64,000 nt of DNA. Origin: an uncultured Alphaproteobacteria bacterium. Lineage in GTDB: Bacteria; Pseudomonadota; Alphaproteobacteria; Rs-D84. Shown here piece after piece: positions 56,922 through 64,000 of the stretch; the first letter of the stretch is position 1; every line of letters starts with the position of its first letter. Below the pieces are notes generated by a model. It did not search any database. It was given only the letters and a program-made list of their open reading frames with translations, and was not told the origin of the DNA. A program made the translations under genes and the position numbers. The stretch lies in contig CALXMS010000006.1 in the NCBI GenBank assembly GCA_944389535.1, positions 1 to 64,000 on the forward strand, given 5' to 3'.

Positions 56922-57586
56922 TTTTTTTCACCGTCGTTGTTATCTTCTGGGCGAATACAAATTAATTTATATCCGCGTCCACGAATTGTAATTATATCTA
57001 AGTCTGATAATACAACATTTAATTTGTTCCGCAAGCGTTTTGCAACCATAGGTGCTGCCGGGGCAATATTACCAACAGGTGTCGTTAACTGGCGTAATAG
57101 TTTCTTTTCTTCACCAGACAAAGGTAATATACGCGGCATTATAGATGGATTGCCCGGGGTTGTTATGAAAAATTCTTCGTCTGTAAATACCAACCCACCC
57201 GGTAAATTTACGTCTGGGACGTTTTCTGTTTTTATTATGTTGTTTAAGCGCAAAACAAGTTCTTTTAATTGAAATGGTTTTGCCAGGTAATCATTGGCAC
57301 CGCCGGATAAACCATCAATAGCGTTTTCTGCACCTGTCATTGCCGTTAACATTATAACTGGCGTTTTGTTGCCCGCTGACCGTATCTCTTTTAAAAATGT
57401 TAAACCGTCTTCTCCGGCCATCATTCTGTCAAGAACAATTGCGTCAACGCTAATTCTGTTAATGGTTTCTTTGCCCTGTTCTGCGCAACTTGCGGTTAAG
57501 ACATTAAAAGAATTGTCGCGCAAACCGCGTGCCAACGTTTTGCGCAACATGTCGTCATCATCTATAATTAAAACGGTCTTATTCAT
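56918..57586 (-). CDS. OmpR-family response regulator
   Basis: The 222-residue protein has a receiver domain with the phospho-acceptor Asp53 (VLDRMMAGEDGL), acidic pocket (VLIIDDDD) and Lys (AKPF). The C-terminal winged-helix DNA-binding domain ends RGRGYKLICI, and the linker is a little shorter than usual. It is translated just before the kinase (ATGA overlap) and is probably its target. Genes it controls are not visible from sequence. Confidence 0.92.
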   Translation of the reverse strand: MNKTVLIIDDDDMLRKTLARGLRDNSFNVLTASCAEQGKETINRISVDAIVLDRMMAGEDGLTFLKEIRSAGNKTPVIMLTAMTGAENAIDGLSGGANDYLAKPFQLKELVLRLNNIIKTENVPDVNLPGGLVFTDEEFFITTPGNPSIMPRILPLSGEEKKLLRQLTTPVGNIAPAAPMVAKRLRNKLNVVLSDLDIITIRGRGYKLICIRPEDNNDGEKK

Positions 57587-57607
57587 ATAAAATATAGTGT
57601 TATAAGG

Positions 57608-58531
57608 TTATTTCCTTAACGGTTCTACTGCGTATTCGCCAGGCTGTATGGTTAACATCGCATTAGCCCCAGTAATTCCGGCATCTTCTGTTACGGCTGC
57701 GCGGAATTGCATGCCACCTGTTGTAAATTCTGTTTTAAATAATGCGTAACCTGTTCCCCCACCTGTTGTTGGACCCTGCATTCCTAAGGAATAGTAACCG
57801 CCTATAATTCCATAGTCTAAATCAATATAGTCAATGTTGACCAACAAAGATACATTACTTAGACCGTCACTAGTCATGTTACAGGTGAATTCACGATTAG
57901 ATAAAGTTGCCTGGGAATTTAGTGGAACAACAATATCCATAATTGTTGGCTCGCATGTACGTGCGACACCGTTTACTAAGAATTCATATGTCATCCCAAC
58001 GGTTGCTTTTGATAACCCAGTTGACAGGCTGACCTTAGAAACTGTTGCTTTCGGTATTTTTACTAAAGCATTTGCGATTCCACTGCGCACAGGAAAAGAA
58101 ATGCCTGATTGTAAACAATCACGTGAAAAAGGGTCGGCTTCGCAAATGTATACGCGTGAATATTCGTTCATCATAAACATGTTTGCTAAACTATTAAACA
58201 AGAATGTTCTGGTGATTCTGTCGTTCAAGCGTGTACAACCAAAGTTTCTACATATTATCATCGGTCTATCACCAAATGCAACGCCTGGGTGCATCATGGA
58301 TTCGATTTGTCGTGCTTCTTCAATGTTTAAGTCGTAATCTAGACTATCTGCACGTTCCATAAATTCGGTTTCAGGAACGAAGTTCGGATCGTCTGGATAT
58401 GCGTAATAAGAATTAACAGGCGTTTCCGTATATATCGTCTGGAAGTTATCATAGACTATTTCTTCTGTTGCCGCCATTGCGTTAGACGTTAAGAAAATAG
58501 TACACAATGTCATTAAAATGAATCTTGTCAT
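57608..58531 (-). CDS. Secreted protein of unknown function
   Basis: The 307-residue protein has a signal peptide (ILMTLCTIFLTSNAMAA). Residues about 20-90 are acidic and Tyr-rich. The remainder looks beta-rich with a glycine-rich stretch (GGYYSLGMQGPTTGGGTGYA) and four or five cysteines that could form disulfides. No family was recognised. It could be a small surface protein. The gene follows the two-component pair's promoter end: the response-regulator gene starts 22 bases downstream on the same strand, so the three may be one transcript. Confidence 0.55.
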   Translation of the reverse strand: MTRFILMTLCTIFLTSNAMAATEEIVYDNFQTIYTETPVNSYYAYPDDPNFVPETEFMERADSLDYDLNIEEARQIESMMHPGVAFGDRPMIICRNFGCTRLNDRITRTFLFNSLANMFMMNEYSRVYICEADPFSRDCLQSGISFPVRSGIANALVKIPKATVSKVSLSTGLSKATVGMTYEFLVNGVARTCEPTIMDIVVPLNSQATLSNREFTCNMTSDGLSNVSLLVNIDYIDLDYGIIGGYYSLGMQGPTTGGGTGYALFKTEFTTGGMQFRAAVTEDAGITGANAMLTIQPGEYAVEPLRK

Positions 58532-58673
58532 ATCAAAGCCCTTTTCTCTCTGATAAATCTTAGAACATTATCGCCCTATGTGTCAAAGCAAAAATTTCTG
58601 TTGAAAATTACATAAAAATTGTTCTATAAGTAACGATATAAAGATAATGTGCTATTAACAAAAGGCGATAAAT

Positions 58674-59333
58674 ATGGTAGATATAATGATTGACGGTGAA
58701 GCCGGAAAGCTGCACGCGGTTTATAATAAGTCAGATGTAACTGCTGCCCCTTTGGCGGTTGTGCTTTCTGGAAACCCTCGTCAGAAATATCATATGAATG
58801 ATCGCGTTTCATATGCGATGTTTAGGGCCTTTATGGATATCGGTTTTTCGGTTGTACGTTTTGATTATCGCGGTGTCGGTTATTCTGAAGGAACAATCGG
58901 TACGACATCTGAAAATATGTTAGATATAGCAACAGTAATTGACTGGATTCAGAATAAAAACGAGGATAGCGATCGTATATGGTTGGCAGGGAATCAATTA
59001 GGTGCATGGTATGTTTTACAGGCTATGATGCGGCGACCAGAAGTTTCTGGTTTTGCATTGGTTTCTCCTGATCCGTCTATTTCTGACTTTGCATTTTTAT
59101 CACCGCGCCCAAATAGAGGATTGTTGTTACAGGGGGCAAGTGAGTCAGACGAAGCAAAAGGTTTTGCCACACACCTGACGCAGATTCTTAAAAAGCAAGC
59201 GCAGATAGACTTAGAAACAATTCGCGTTAAAAACGCAGATGAGCATTATTCTCAGCCCGCTGATTTACGTCAAATGTATAATGATTTGAAAGCATACGTC
59301 GGACGTGAAAACGCAGATAATAAATTGTTATAA
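58674..59333 (+). CDS. Alpha/beta-hydrolase-fold protein lacking the catalytic Ser
   Basis: The 219-residue protein follows the COG2945-like alpha/beta hydrolase pattern: PLAVVLSGNPRQKYHMND, FSVVRFDYRGVGYSEG, then IWLAGNQLGAWYVLQAM, where the nucleophile elbow usually reads GYSFGA. Here it is GNQLGA, so Ser is replaced by Gln. The later acidic and His regions (LLLQGASESDEAK, DEHYSQP) are also altered, with His kept. It therefore looks like a non-catalytic member, perhaps a binding or scaffold protein. It starts a run of six to seven genes (ruvB, HD hydrolase, ybgC, tolQRA). Confidence 0.7.
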   Translation: MVDIMIDGEAGKLHAVYNKSDVTAAPLAVVLSGNPRQKYHMNDRVSYAMFRAFMDIGFSVVRFDYRGVGYSEGTIGTTSENMLDIATVIDWIQNKNEDSDRIWLAGNQLGAWYVLQAMMRRPEVSGFALVSPDPSISDFAFLSPRPNRGLLLQGASESDEAKGFATHLTQILKKQAQIDLETIRVKNADEHYSQPADLRQMYNDLKAYVGRENADNKLL

Positions 59334-59342
59334 AGAAAAAAT

Positions 59343-60335
59343 ATGCAGAACAATACTGAACGTTTTTTAGATCCAAATATTCCAGATGAAATGGCCTCTT
59401 CTATTCGTCCACGCGCGTTATCAGATTTTATTGGTCATGACGCGTTGAAACAGAATTTATCTGTATTTATTGCTGGGGCGAAATCCCGTGGGGAAGCAAT
59501 GGATCATGTATTATTATACGGACCTCCTGGGTTGGGGAAAACCACACTTGCTCATATAGTGGCAAATGAATTAGGAACTAATTTTAGGGCTACGGCGGCA
59601 CCTATGTTAACTAAACAAGGGGATTTAGCCGCTATATTAACTTCTTTGGAACCGATGGACGTGTTATTCATTGATGAAATTCATCGGTTACCGACGGCGA
59701 TAGAAGAAGTTCTGTATTCCGCAATGGAAGACTTTAAGTTAGATATTATGCTGGGTGAAGGACCGTCTGCGAAAAGTGTTCGTATTGACCTGCCCCCGTT
59801 TACGTTGGTAGGTGCAACTACTCGTACAGGTTTGTTATCTAACCCATTACGCGATAGATTTGGAATCGATTTGCGTTTATCTTTTTATTCGTCAGATGAT
59901 TTAGCACGTATAATTATGCGTAGTGCAAATATCTTGGGAACGCCAATTGATGAAATCGGCGCAAAAAAGTTGGCACTTAGTGCTCGTGGTACGCCCCGTA
60001 TAGCAAACAGGCTGTTAAAGCGTGCACGCGATTTTGCAACAGCGTTGGGACGGGATTCTATTTCTGCAGACACGATTAAGACGACTTTGGTTCAATTACA
60101 TATAGATGATAGCGGTTTAGATGAACTAGATCGTGAATATATGACAGCTATTATAAAACATTATGCTGGTGGGCCAGTCGGTATTGAAAATTTGGCCGCA
60201 GCTTTGTCTGAACCAGCTGACACGATTGAAGACGTTATAGAACCGTATTTGATGCAATTAGGTTTTATTCAGCGTACGCCGCGTGGGCGTATTGTGACGG
60301 ATGCAGGTTATAAACATTTGGGACTAGAAAAATAA
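59343..60335 (+). CDS. ruvB: Holliday junction branch migration helicase RuvB
   Basis: The 330-residue AAA+ motor drives branch migration with RuvA. Walker [13 protein letters not shown] (about residues 60-71), Walker [11 protein letters not shown], sensor 1 [20 protein letters not shown] and the C-terminal winged helix ([20 protein letters not shown]) are intact. It follows the hydrolase-like gene by 9 bases. ruvA and ruvC, usually just upstream, are not here, so ruvB has been separated from them. Confidence 0.96.
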   Translation: MQNNTERFLDPNIPDEMASSIRPRALSDFIGHDALKQNLSVFIAGAKSRGEAMDHVLLYGPPGLGKTTLAHIVANELGTNFRATAAPMLTKQGDLAAILTSLEPMDVLFIDEIHRLPTAIEEVLYSAMEDFKLDIMLGEGPSAKSVRIDLPPFTLVGATTRTGLLSNPLRDRFGIDLRLSFYSSDDLARIIMRSANILGTPIDEIGAKKLALSARGTPRIANRLLKRARDFATALGRDSISADTIKTTLVQLHIDDSGLDELDREYMTAIIKHYAGGPVGIENLAAALSEPADTIEDVIEPYLMQLGFIQRTPRGRIVTDAGYKHLGLEK

Positions 60336-60341
60336 TCTGTT

Positions 60342-60950
60342 ATGGAAAATTTAGTTGATTTTTTTACCGTTGCAGAAAAGCTAGAATGCGAATATAGAAT
60401 AATTCGTATGTCTGACGATGCCCTGCAATCTGTGGCGTCGCATTCTTGGAATATGGCTATGATGGCCATTGCTGTTCAGCCTTATTTAAAAAATGACGTT
60501 GATATGGCGAAGGTTTTAAAAATGTGTGTATTACATGACTTACCAGAAGCAATATCGCATGATATTCCATTGCATCAGCAAAGCGATGACTGCCTTACAA
60601 ATAAAAAAATGCAAGAAGCTTGCGCCATTAGCAAGATAGAAGGTATGCTTAATAATTCTGACGTATCAAGTTGTTTTGAAGAGTATGAAAAGCGTATGTC
60701 ATCAGAATCTAAATTGGTAAAAGCGCTTGATAGATTGGATACAACTGTTCAATATTTGTGTGCGAAGGATTTATCTTATATTTGTAAATATAACGATAAT
60801 TTCTATTGGAAGTTATTTTTTTCTGAAGATTTCGCAAAAAGTTTTGACTTTGAACCAGTTTTACGTAAACTTTTTGAAGAAATTAAAAATCGTGTGACGT
60901 TTCGATTAAAAAATGAATTAAACATTGACGCAGATTCTTTTAAAGGGTAA
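60342..60950 (+). CDS. HD-domain phosphohydrolase (YfbR/5'-nucleotidase-like)
   Basis: The 202-residue protein has the HD metal-binding pattern: H in SVASHSWNMAMM (about residue 32), HD in CVLHDLPEAISHDIP (about 67-68) and a later D in ALDRLDTTVQY. This is the layout of the HD_3 family, including the deoxynucleotide 5'-nucleotidase YfbR. A nucleotide-pool role fits with ruvB and dnaE nearby but is not shown. It is spaced 6 bases after ruvB and 6 bases before ybgC, so it is in the same transcript. Confidence 0.75.
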   Translation: MENLVDFFTVAEKLECEYRIIRMSDDALQSVASHSWNMAMMAIAVQPYLKNDVDMAKVLKMCVLHDLPEAISHDIPLHQQSDDCLTNKKMQEACAISKIEGMLNNSDVSSCFEEYEKRMSSESKLVKALDRLDTTVQYLCAKDLSYICKYNDNFYWKLFFSEDFAKSFDFEPVLRKLFEEIKNRVTFRLKNELNIDADSFKG

Positions 60951-60956
60951 TTTAGC

Positions 60957-61340
60957 ATGAAAACTCACAAATTTCCGTTTGCGATTGCATATGCGGACAC
61001 AGATGCCGGGGGTATCGTTTATCATGGACGATATATAGAAATTGCAGAACGTGCGCGCATGGATGTATTACGTGGAATAAAGTATCCGGATGGAGACGTT
61101 GGTTTTGTTGTTCGTGATTTAAATATCAGGTACATTAAACCATTATTCTTGGCGGATACCGTAATTGTTGAAACGGTGGTTACAAAATTGGGTGCGGCGT
61201 CACTGTCCGTTGAACAAAAGTTCGTGAAAGATGGTGATGTTTATGCTATACTATATGCGACTGCGGCATACATAGGCGGAAATTTACAGCCAAAGCGTAT
61301 CCCGGAAAGTGTCGCCGTTAGGTTTAGAGAATTTTTATAA
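60957..61340 (+). CDS. ybgC: Tol-Pal-associated acyl-CoA thioesterase YbgC
   Basis: The 127-residue hotdog-fold thioesterase has the catalytic Asp region YADTDAGGIVYHGRYIEIAERARMD (residues about 12-36). YbgC is commonly the first gene of the tol-pal operon and is linked to phospholipid metabolism; here it precedes tolQ by 17 bases, consistent with that role. The C-terminal strand pattern is intact. Confidence 0.9.
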   Translation: MKTHKFPFAIAYADTDAGGIVYHGRYIEIAERARMDVLRGIKYPDGDVGFVVRDLNIRYIKPLFLADTVIVETVVTKLGAASLSVEQKFVKDGDVYAILYATAAYIGGNLQPKRIPESVAVRFREFL

Positions 61341-61357
61341 AACAAAGGGTAAAAATA

Positions 61358-61858
61358 ATGACTAATACGTTTTCTTTGTTAAATCTTTTTACAGGGGATA
61401 TAATGACTCTGTTTATTTCGCTGGTATTGGTTTTTGGCAGCATATTGTCATGGGCTATTATTATTGAGAAAATTCGTTTGTGGCACTTACAGAAAAAAAA
61501 TCCGGTTCGTGTAAAAGCTGGGGACAATTTATCTTTGATAGCAGATAAACTGATACGTCCGTTTGATAAAAATTTATGGTTTTTATCAATGGTTTCATAT
61601 GTCGCACCTTTTATAGGTTTGTTCGGAACGATATGGGGCGTAATGGATTCATTTGCATCAATCGGTGTAAACCAGTCTGTATCTATCGGTGTCATTGCAC
61701 CCGGATTGGCGACAGCATTGGGAACTACGGCGCTTGGTTTGATTGCGGCTGTGCCGGCAGCTATTGCTTATCAATATTTTAGTAAGAAGTCAGATGACTT
61801 ATATGATAATCTGATCGAAAGTTGCAAAGAACTTAAAGATTCAAAGTTAAAAAAATAA
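61358..61858 (+). CDS. tolQ: TolQ-like proton channel subunit, shortened
   Basis: The 166-residue protein belongs to the TolQ/ExbB/MotA family and powers TolA through the proton motive force. The first span (TLFISLVLVFGSILSWAIII, about 17-36) and the conserved last two spans (FIGLFGTIWGVMDSF, GLATALGTTALGLIAAVPAA) are present. It is about 60 residues shorter than E. coli TolQ because the cytoplasmic loop between spans 1 and 2 is reduced. The neighbours ybgC, tolR and tolA argue for TolQ over ExbB. Confidence 0.85.
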   Translation: MTNTFSLLNLFTGDIMTLFISLVLVFGSILSWAIIIEKIRLWHLQKKNPVRVKAGDNLSLIADKLIRPFDKNLWFLSMVSYVAPFIGLFGTIWGVMDSFASIGVNQSVSIGVIAPGLATALGTTALGLIAAVPAAIAYQYFSKKSDDLYDNLIESCKELKDSKLKK

Positions 61859-61871
61859 TCGGGGGCATATA

Positions 61872-62276
61872 ATGTCACGCAGAAGATTTCGAAATTCAGA
61901 CGCAACCATGTCTTTAACGCCTATGATTGACATTATGACGGTGTTGCTGGCGGTATTTATGGTAACAACCCCTATGTTGACGACAGGGATTGATTTGAAT
62001 TTACCAAAAGCAGGAAATTCGGCTTTGACAGGTACTGATCACGCAATTCAGATAAGTGTGGATGCGTCTGGACGTTATTATGTTGGTAAAACAGAGATGT
62101 CGCGCGATGATGCTGTAAAGCGGGTAATCGCGATGCGCGGGGAAAACCCAGATTTAACAATCATGATTAACGGAGACGCATCGGCAGATTATGGTGCTGT
62201 TATGTCTATTATGGGTAAATTGAAAAGCGCTGGTTTCCAAAAAGTTGGTTTAAGAACTCAACTGGAAATGGAATAA
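61872..62276 (+). CDS. tolR: TolR-like proton channel subunit
   Basis: The 134-residue protein has the single TolR span with the proton-carrying Asp in LTPMIDIMTVLLAVFMVTTP (about residues 17-36) and a periplasmic domain (KTEMSRDDAVKRVIAMRG). It works with TolQ and TolA in outer-membrane constriction during division. GGGGG precedes the ATG at close range, and the following tolA starts 6 bases after its stop. Confidence 0.92.
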   Translation: MSRRRFRNSDATMSLTPMIDIMTVLLAVFMVTTPMLTTGIDLNLPKAGNSALTGTDHAIQISVDASGRYYVGKTEMSRDDAVKRVIAMRGENPDLTIMINGDASADYGAVMSIMGKLKSAGFQKVGLRTQLEME

Positions 62277-62282
62277 TATATA

Positions 62283-63062
62283 ATGAGTCCAAGTAATAGA
62301 TTTTCATCGGAAAATTTATTGATGTCTATATGTGGACATCTATTGCTGATTGCCATAATGTTGACATCTTTTGCATTGGTTGTAGACCGTGCAATGCTTG
62401 TTGCACCAGACAGAATAGAAATATTAGAAATCGATTTAAACGCTGTTCGCGTGGGTGGCGATGAAACGATACTTCATAACGTAAATGCGGATGCAGAACC
62501 TGAACCAGAACCAGAGCAAAATGATAAACCTGCCCCTGCCCCCGTTCCTGAACCTGTAGAAGAGCTGTCAGATGAACCAATTGTTGCACCTACGTTGATA
62601 GAACAGACGCCGAAAGAAGAAGAAAAAACAGAGCCTGTTGAAGAAACCGTTGAACCAAAAACAGAAAACGCAAAGGAAACAGAAACGGCACCGAAAAAGA
62701 AAAAGACAGTTGTTCGCGTTAATCGTGAAGTTGTATCGCTTGATAGAACTTTGACTGTATCTGTGGTGGACGCGTTGCGTGTCGCAATGACTCGTTGTTG
62801 GACCATTGATACTAGGCGTCCGGACATTTCTGATATTCGTGCAGTTGCACATTTAACCATGCGTAGAAATGGAACTGTTCGTGACGTTTGGTTTGAATCG
62901 GCAGCTCGTGCAGAAACAGACCCTGCGTTTGCATACGTTTTGAATACAATTAAAAGTGCTATAGATGTATGCCAGCCATTTAAAATGTTGCCGGTAAGTG
63001 AATTTGATAAATGGGAAAAAATCCAACTTACGTTTTATCCGACACAGGGTAAAGTCATGTAA
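62283..63062 (+). CDS. tolA: TolA-like protein with short linker
   Basis: The 259-residue protein has an N-terminal membrane anchor (LLMSICGHLLLIAIMLTSFALV, residues about 12-33), an acidic Pro/Glu-rich linker (about 60-140) and a C-terminal domain from about 150 that contains RVAMTRCWTIDTRRPD and ends KIQLTFYPTQG. This is the TolA layout with a much shorter helical linker than the 421-residue E. coli protein. It bridges the inner membrane to TolB-Pal. tolB and pal are not next to it. Confidence 0.85.
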   Translation: MSPSNRFSSENLLMSICGHLLLIAIMLTSFALVVDRAMLVAPDRIEILEIDLNAVRVGGDETILHNVNADAEPEPEPEQNDKPAPAPVPEPVEELSDEPIVAPTLIEQTPKEEEKTEPVEETVEPKTENAKETETAPKKKKTVVRVNREVVSLDRTLTVSVVDALRVAMTRCWTIDTRRPDISDIRAVAHLTMRRNGTVRDVWFESAARAETDPAFAYVLNTIKSAIDVCQPFKMLPVSEFDKWEKIQLTFYPTQGKVM

Positions 63063-63063
63063 A

Positions 63064-63090
63064 TACAGCACTCTAACGAGTGCTTTTTTA
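63064..63090 (+). terminator. Terminator after tolA
   Basis: AGCACTC and GAGTGCT pair around TAAC and are followed by a T-run, just after the tolA stop. Confidence 0.85.
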
Positions 63091-63126
63091 TAAAAAAATC
63101 TTGTTAAATATTTTTTTATTTTACTG

Positions 63127-63156
63127 TTGCCCTATACGTCTTTTTTTTGCTATTGT
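63127..63156 (+). promoter_or_regulatory. Possible promoter of a leaderless dnaE transcript
   Basis: TTGCCC and TATTGT are 18 bases apart, and the -10 box ends 6 bases before the ATG. No ribosome site is present. Confidence 0.4.
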
Positions 63157-63162
63157 GCCGGT

Positions 63163-64000
63163 ATGGAAAATCAATTCGTTCATCTTCGGACGCATTCCAG
63201 AATTTCTATTGGTGCAGGGACGCTGAAAATAAAGCAAATTCCGGAATTGTGCGTAAAAAATGATATGACGGCATGCGCGTTGACCGACACGAATATGATG
63301 TCTGGATGCGCAGAATTTTCCGATGTTATGCCTAAGAATAAAATACAACCAATAATAGGCATTGAAATTACGTTAAATCATCATAATGCAGATCCTAAAA
63401 TTTTACGAACAACTTCTCTTTCCAGAATCGTTTTACTGGCACAAAATCATGAAGGGTATTTAAATTTATGTGAGCTTAGTCGCGTAATGTATATGCGGCA
63501 AGAAAATCATCACTTGGGACCTTATATTACTTTTGATGAACTGGCTTCGCATTCAGCTGGTTTGATTTGTCTATCTGGTGCGCATACGGGACCTATTGGT
63601 ATGTCTATATTAAATGGTCAGGATGCCCAGGGGTATCAATATGCCCAACAGTTTTTAGATATATTCGGGGATAGATTTTATATGGAAATTCAGCGGCATG
63701 GCCTGGATGAAGAGATAAAAACCGAACCAGAATTTTTAAAAATTGCGCTAGATAAAAACATACCGCTTGTCGCAACAAATGATGTAATGTTTGCAACGTG
63801 TCATGATTATGAGGCGGCAGATGCCTTAAGTTGCGTGTTGGGACAGACGAAAGTCATTGATCCTGATAGACCGCGTAAATCGTCGGAACAATATTTTAAA
63901 TCTGCCGATGAAATGGTTGAATTATTTTCTGATTTACCAGAAGCTGTTGAAAATACGGTCGTCATTGCTAAACGATGTGCTTTCATGGTAAACGTTCACG
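63163..64000 (+). CDS. dnaE: DNA polymerase III alpha subunit, N-terminal part (runs off the window)
   Basis: The frame stays open to the window edge and covers about 279 residues. It starts MENQFVHLRTHSRISIGAG, the PHP-domain opening of DnaE (usually FVHLR-HS-YSL-GA). KNDMTACALTDTNMMSGCAEF and IPLVATNDVMFATCHDYEA are further PHP landmarks, and the replicative polymerase domains would follow beyond the window. In most bacteria dnaE is essential. Typical full length is about 1150 residues. The start is placed at 63163 because it directly begins the conserved domain. Confidence 0.93.
   Translation, partial: MENQFVHLRTHSRISIGAGTLKIKQIPELCVKNDMTACALTDTNMMSGCAEFSDVMPKNKIQPIIGIEITLNHHNADPKILRTTSLSRIVLLAQNHEGYLNLCELSRVMYMRQENHHLGPYITFDELASHSAGLICLSGAHTGPIGMSILNGQDAQGYQYAQQFLDIFGDRFYMEIQRHGLDEEIKTEPEFLKIALDKNIPLVATNDVMFATCHDYEAADALSCVLGQTKVIDPDRPRKSSEQYFKSADEMVELFSDLPEAVENTVVIAKRCAFMVNVH

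Noticed and set aside
62474-62860. 128-codon minus-strand Ser/Gly-rich frame
   Set aside because: Antisense shadow of the Glu/Pro-rich TolA linker.
1-64000. CRISPR array or insertion sequence
   Set aside because: No regularly spaced repeat-spacer array, no cas gene, and no transposase was found on either strand.

Overview
The window is a 64 kb piece of an AT-rich, Gram-negative chromosome that reads with the standard bacterial code. A GcrA cell-cycle regulator (44127-44693) points to Alphaproteobacteria. A bactofilin next to an M23 peptidase, LpxA/LpxB and a Tol cluster fit that. The many secreted proteins without recognisable families suggest a little-studied, possibly host-associated lineage; that last point is inference.

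Layout. 1-4470 looks like an accessory island ending at a tRNA-Arg: repeats and a long hairpin, a GNAT acetyltransferase, a DUF1796-like protein, a lipoprotein coupled to a frameshifted outer-membrane barrel, a GH108 lysozyme-like protein and an HdeD-like membrane protein. 4606-17275 is mostly housekeeping: tspO, ftsB-like, dus, rodZ-like, uvrA, an SRP M-domain-only protein, rlmE, rnhA, tkt, a YgjP-like metallopeptidase, hisS, prfA. 17276-25874 holds two cysteine-rich secreted protein genes, each behind the same structured 5' leader, enclosing a beta-barrel gene, aroK, mscL, a 970 bp gene-poor stretch, tlyA and leuS. 25875-31687 carries rpiB, bactofilin, M23 peptidase, a TrmN6-like methyltransferase, a membrane protein and lpxA-lpxB. 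31723-34506 is a 927-residue secreted protein. 34642-35038 is a four-tRNA cluster followed by a restriction-modification-like cassette (35173-38988): a cytosine-5 methyltransferase, two signal-peptide-bearing proteins that join an EcoRII-N-like domain to a phospholipase D nuclease domain, and an EcoRI-type adenine methyltransferase. 39014-44053 is an operon of a prepilin peptidase and three secreted unknowns, plus a small secreted protein. 44127-58531 has gcrA, a coiled-coil membrane protein, acpS, tRNA-Pro, a CorA-like transporter, an NMP kinase, rpsA, thyA, tig, rplM-rpsI, a two-component pair and a secreted unknown. 58674-64000 has an alpha/beta-hydrolase-like protein, ruvB, an HD phosphohydrolase, ybgC-tolQRA and the start of dnaE.

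Strongest candidates for something undescribed. (1) A roughly 240-255 nt leader RNA shared by the two cysteine-rich secreted protein genes. It has conserved promoter spacing, matching hairpins with compensatory changes, and a terminator/antiterminator arrangement just before the start codon. (2) A pair of apparently exported nucleases that carry a restriction-enzyme-type DNA-recognition domain. Their nuclease halves are almost identical, their recognition halves have diverged, and they are interleaved with two DNA methyltransferases. (3) A stand-alone SRP M-domain protein. Several genes also look leaderless, with a -10 box 6-9 nt before the ATG.
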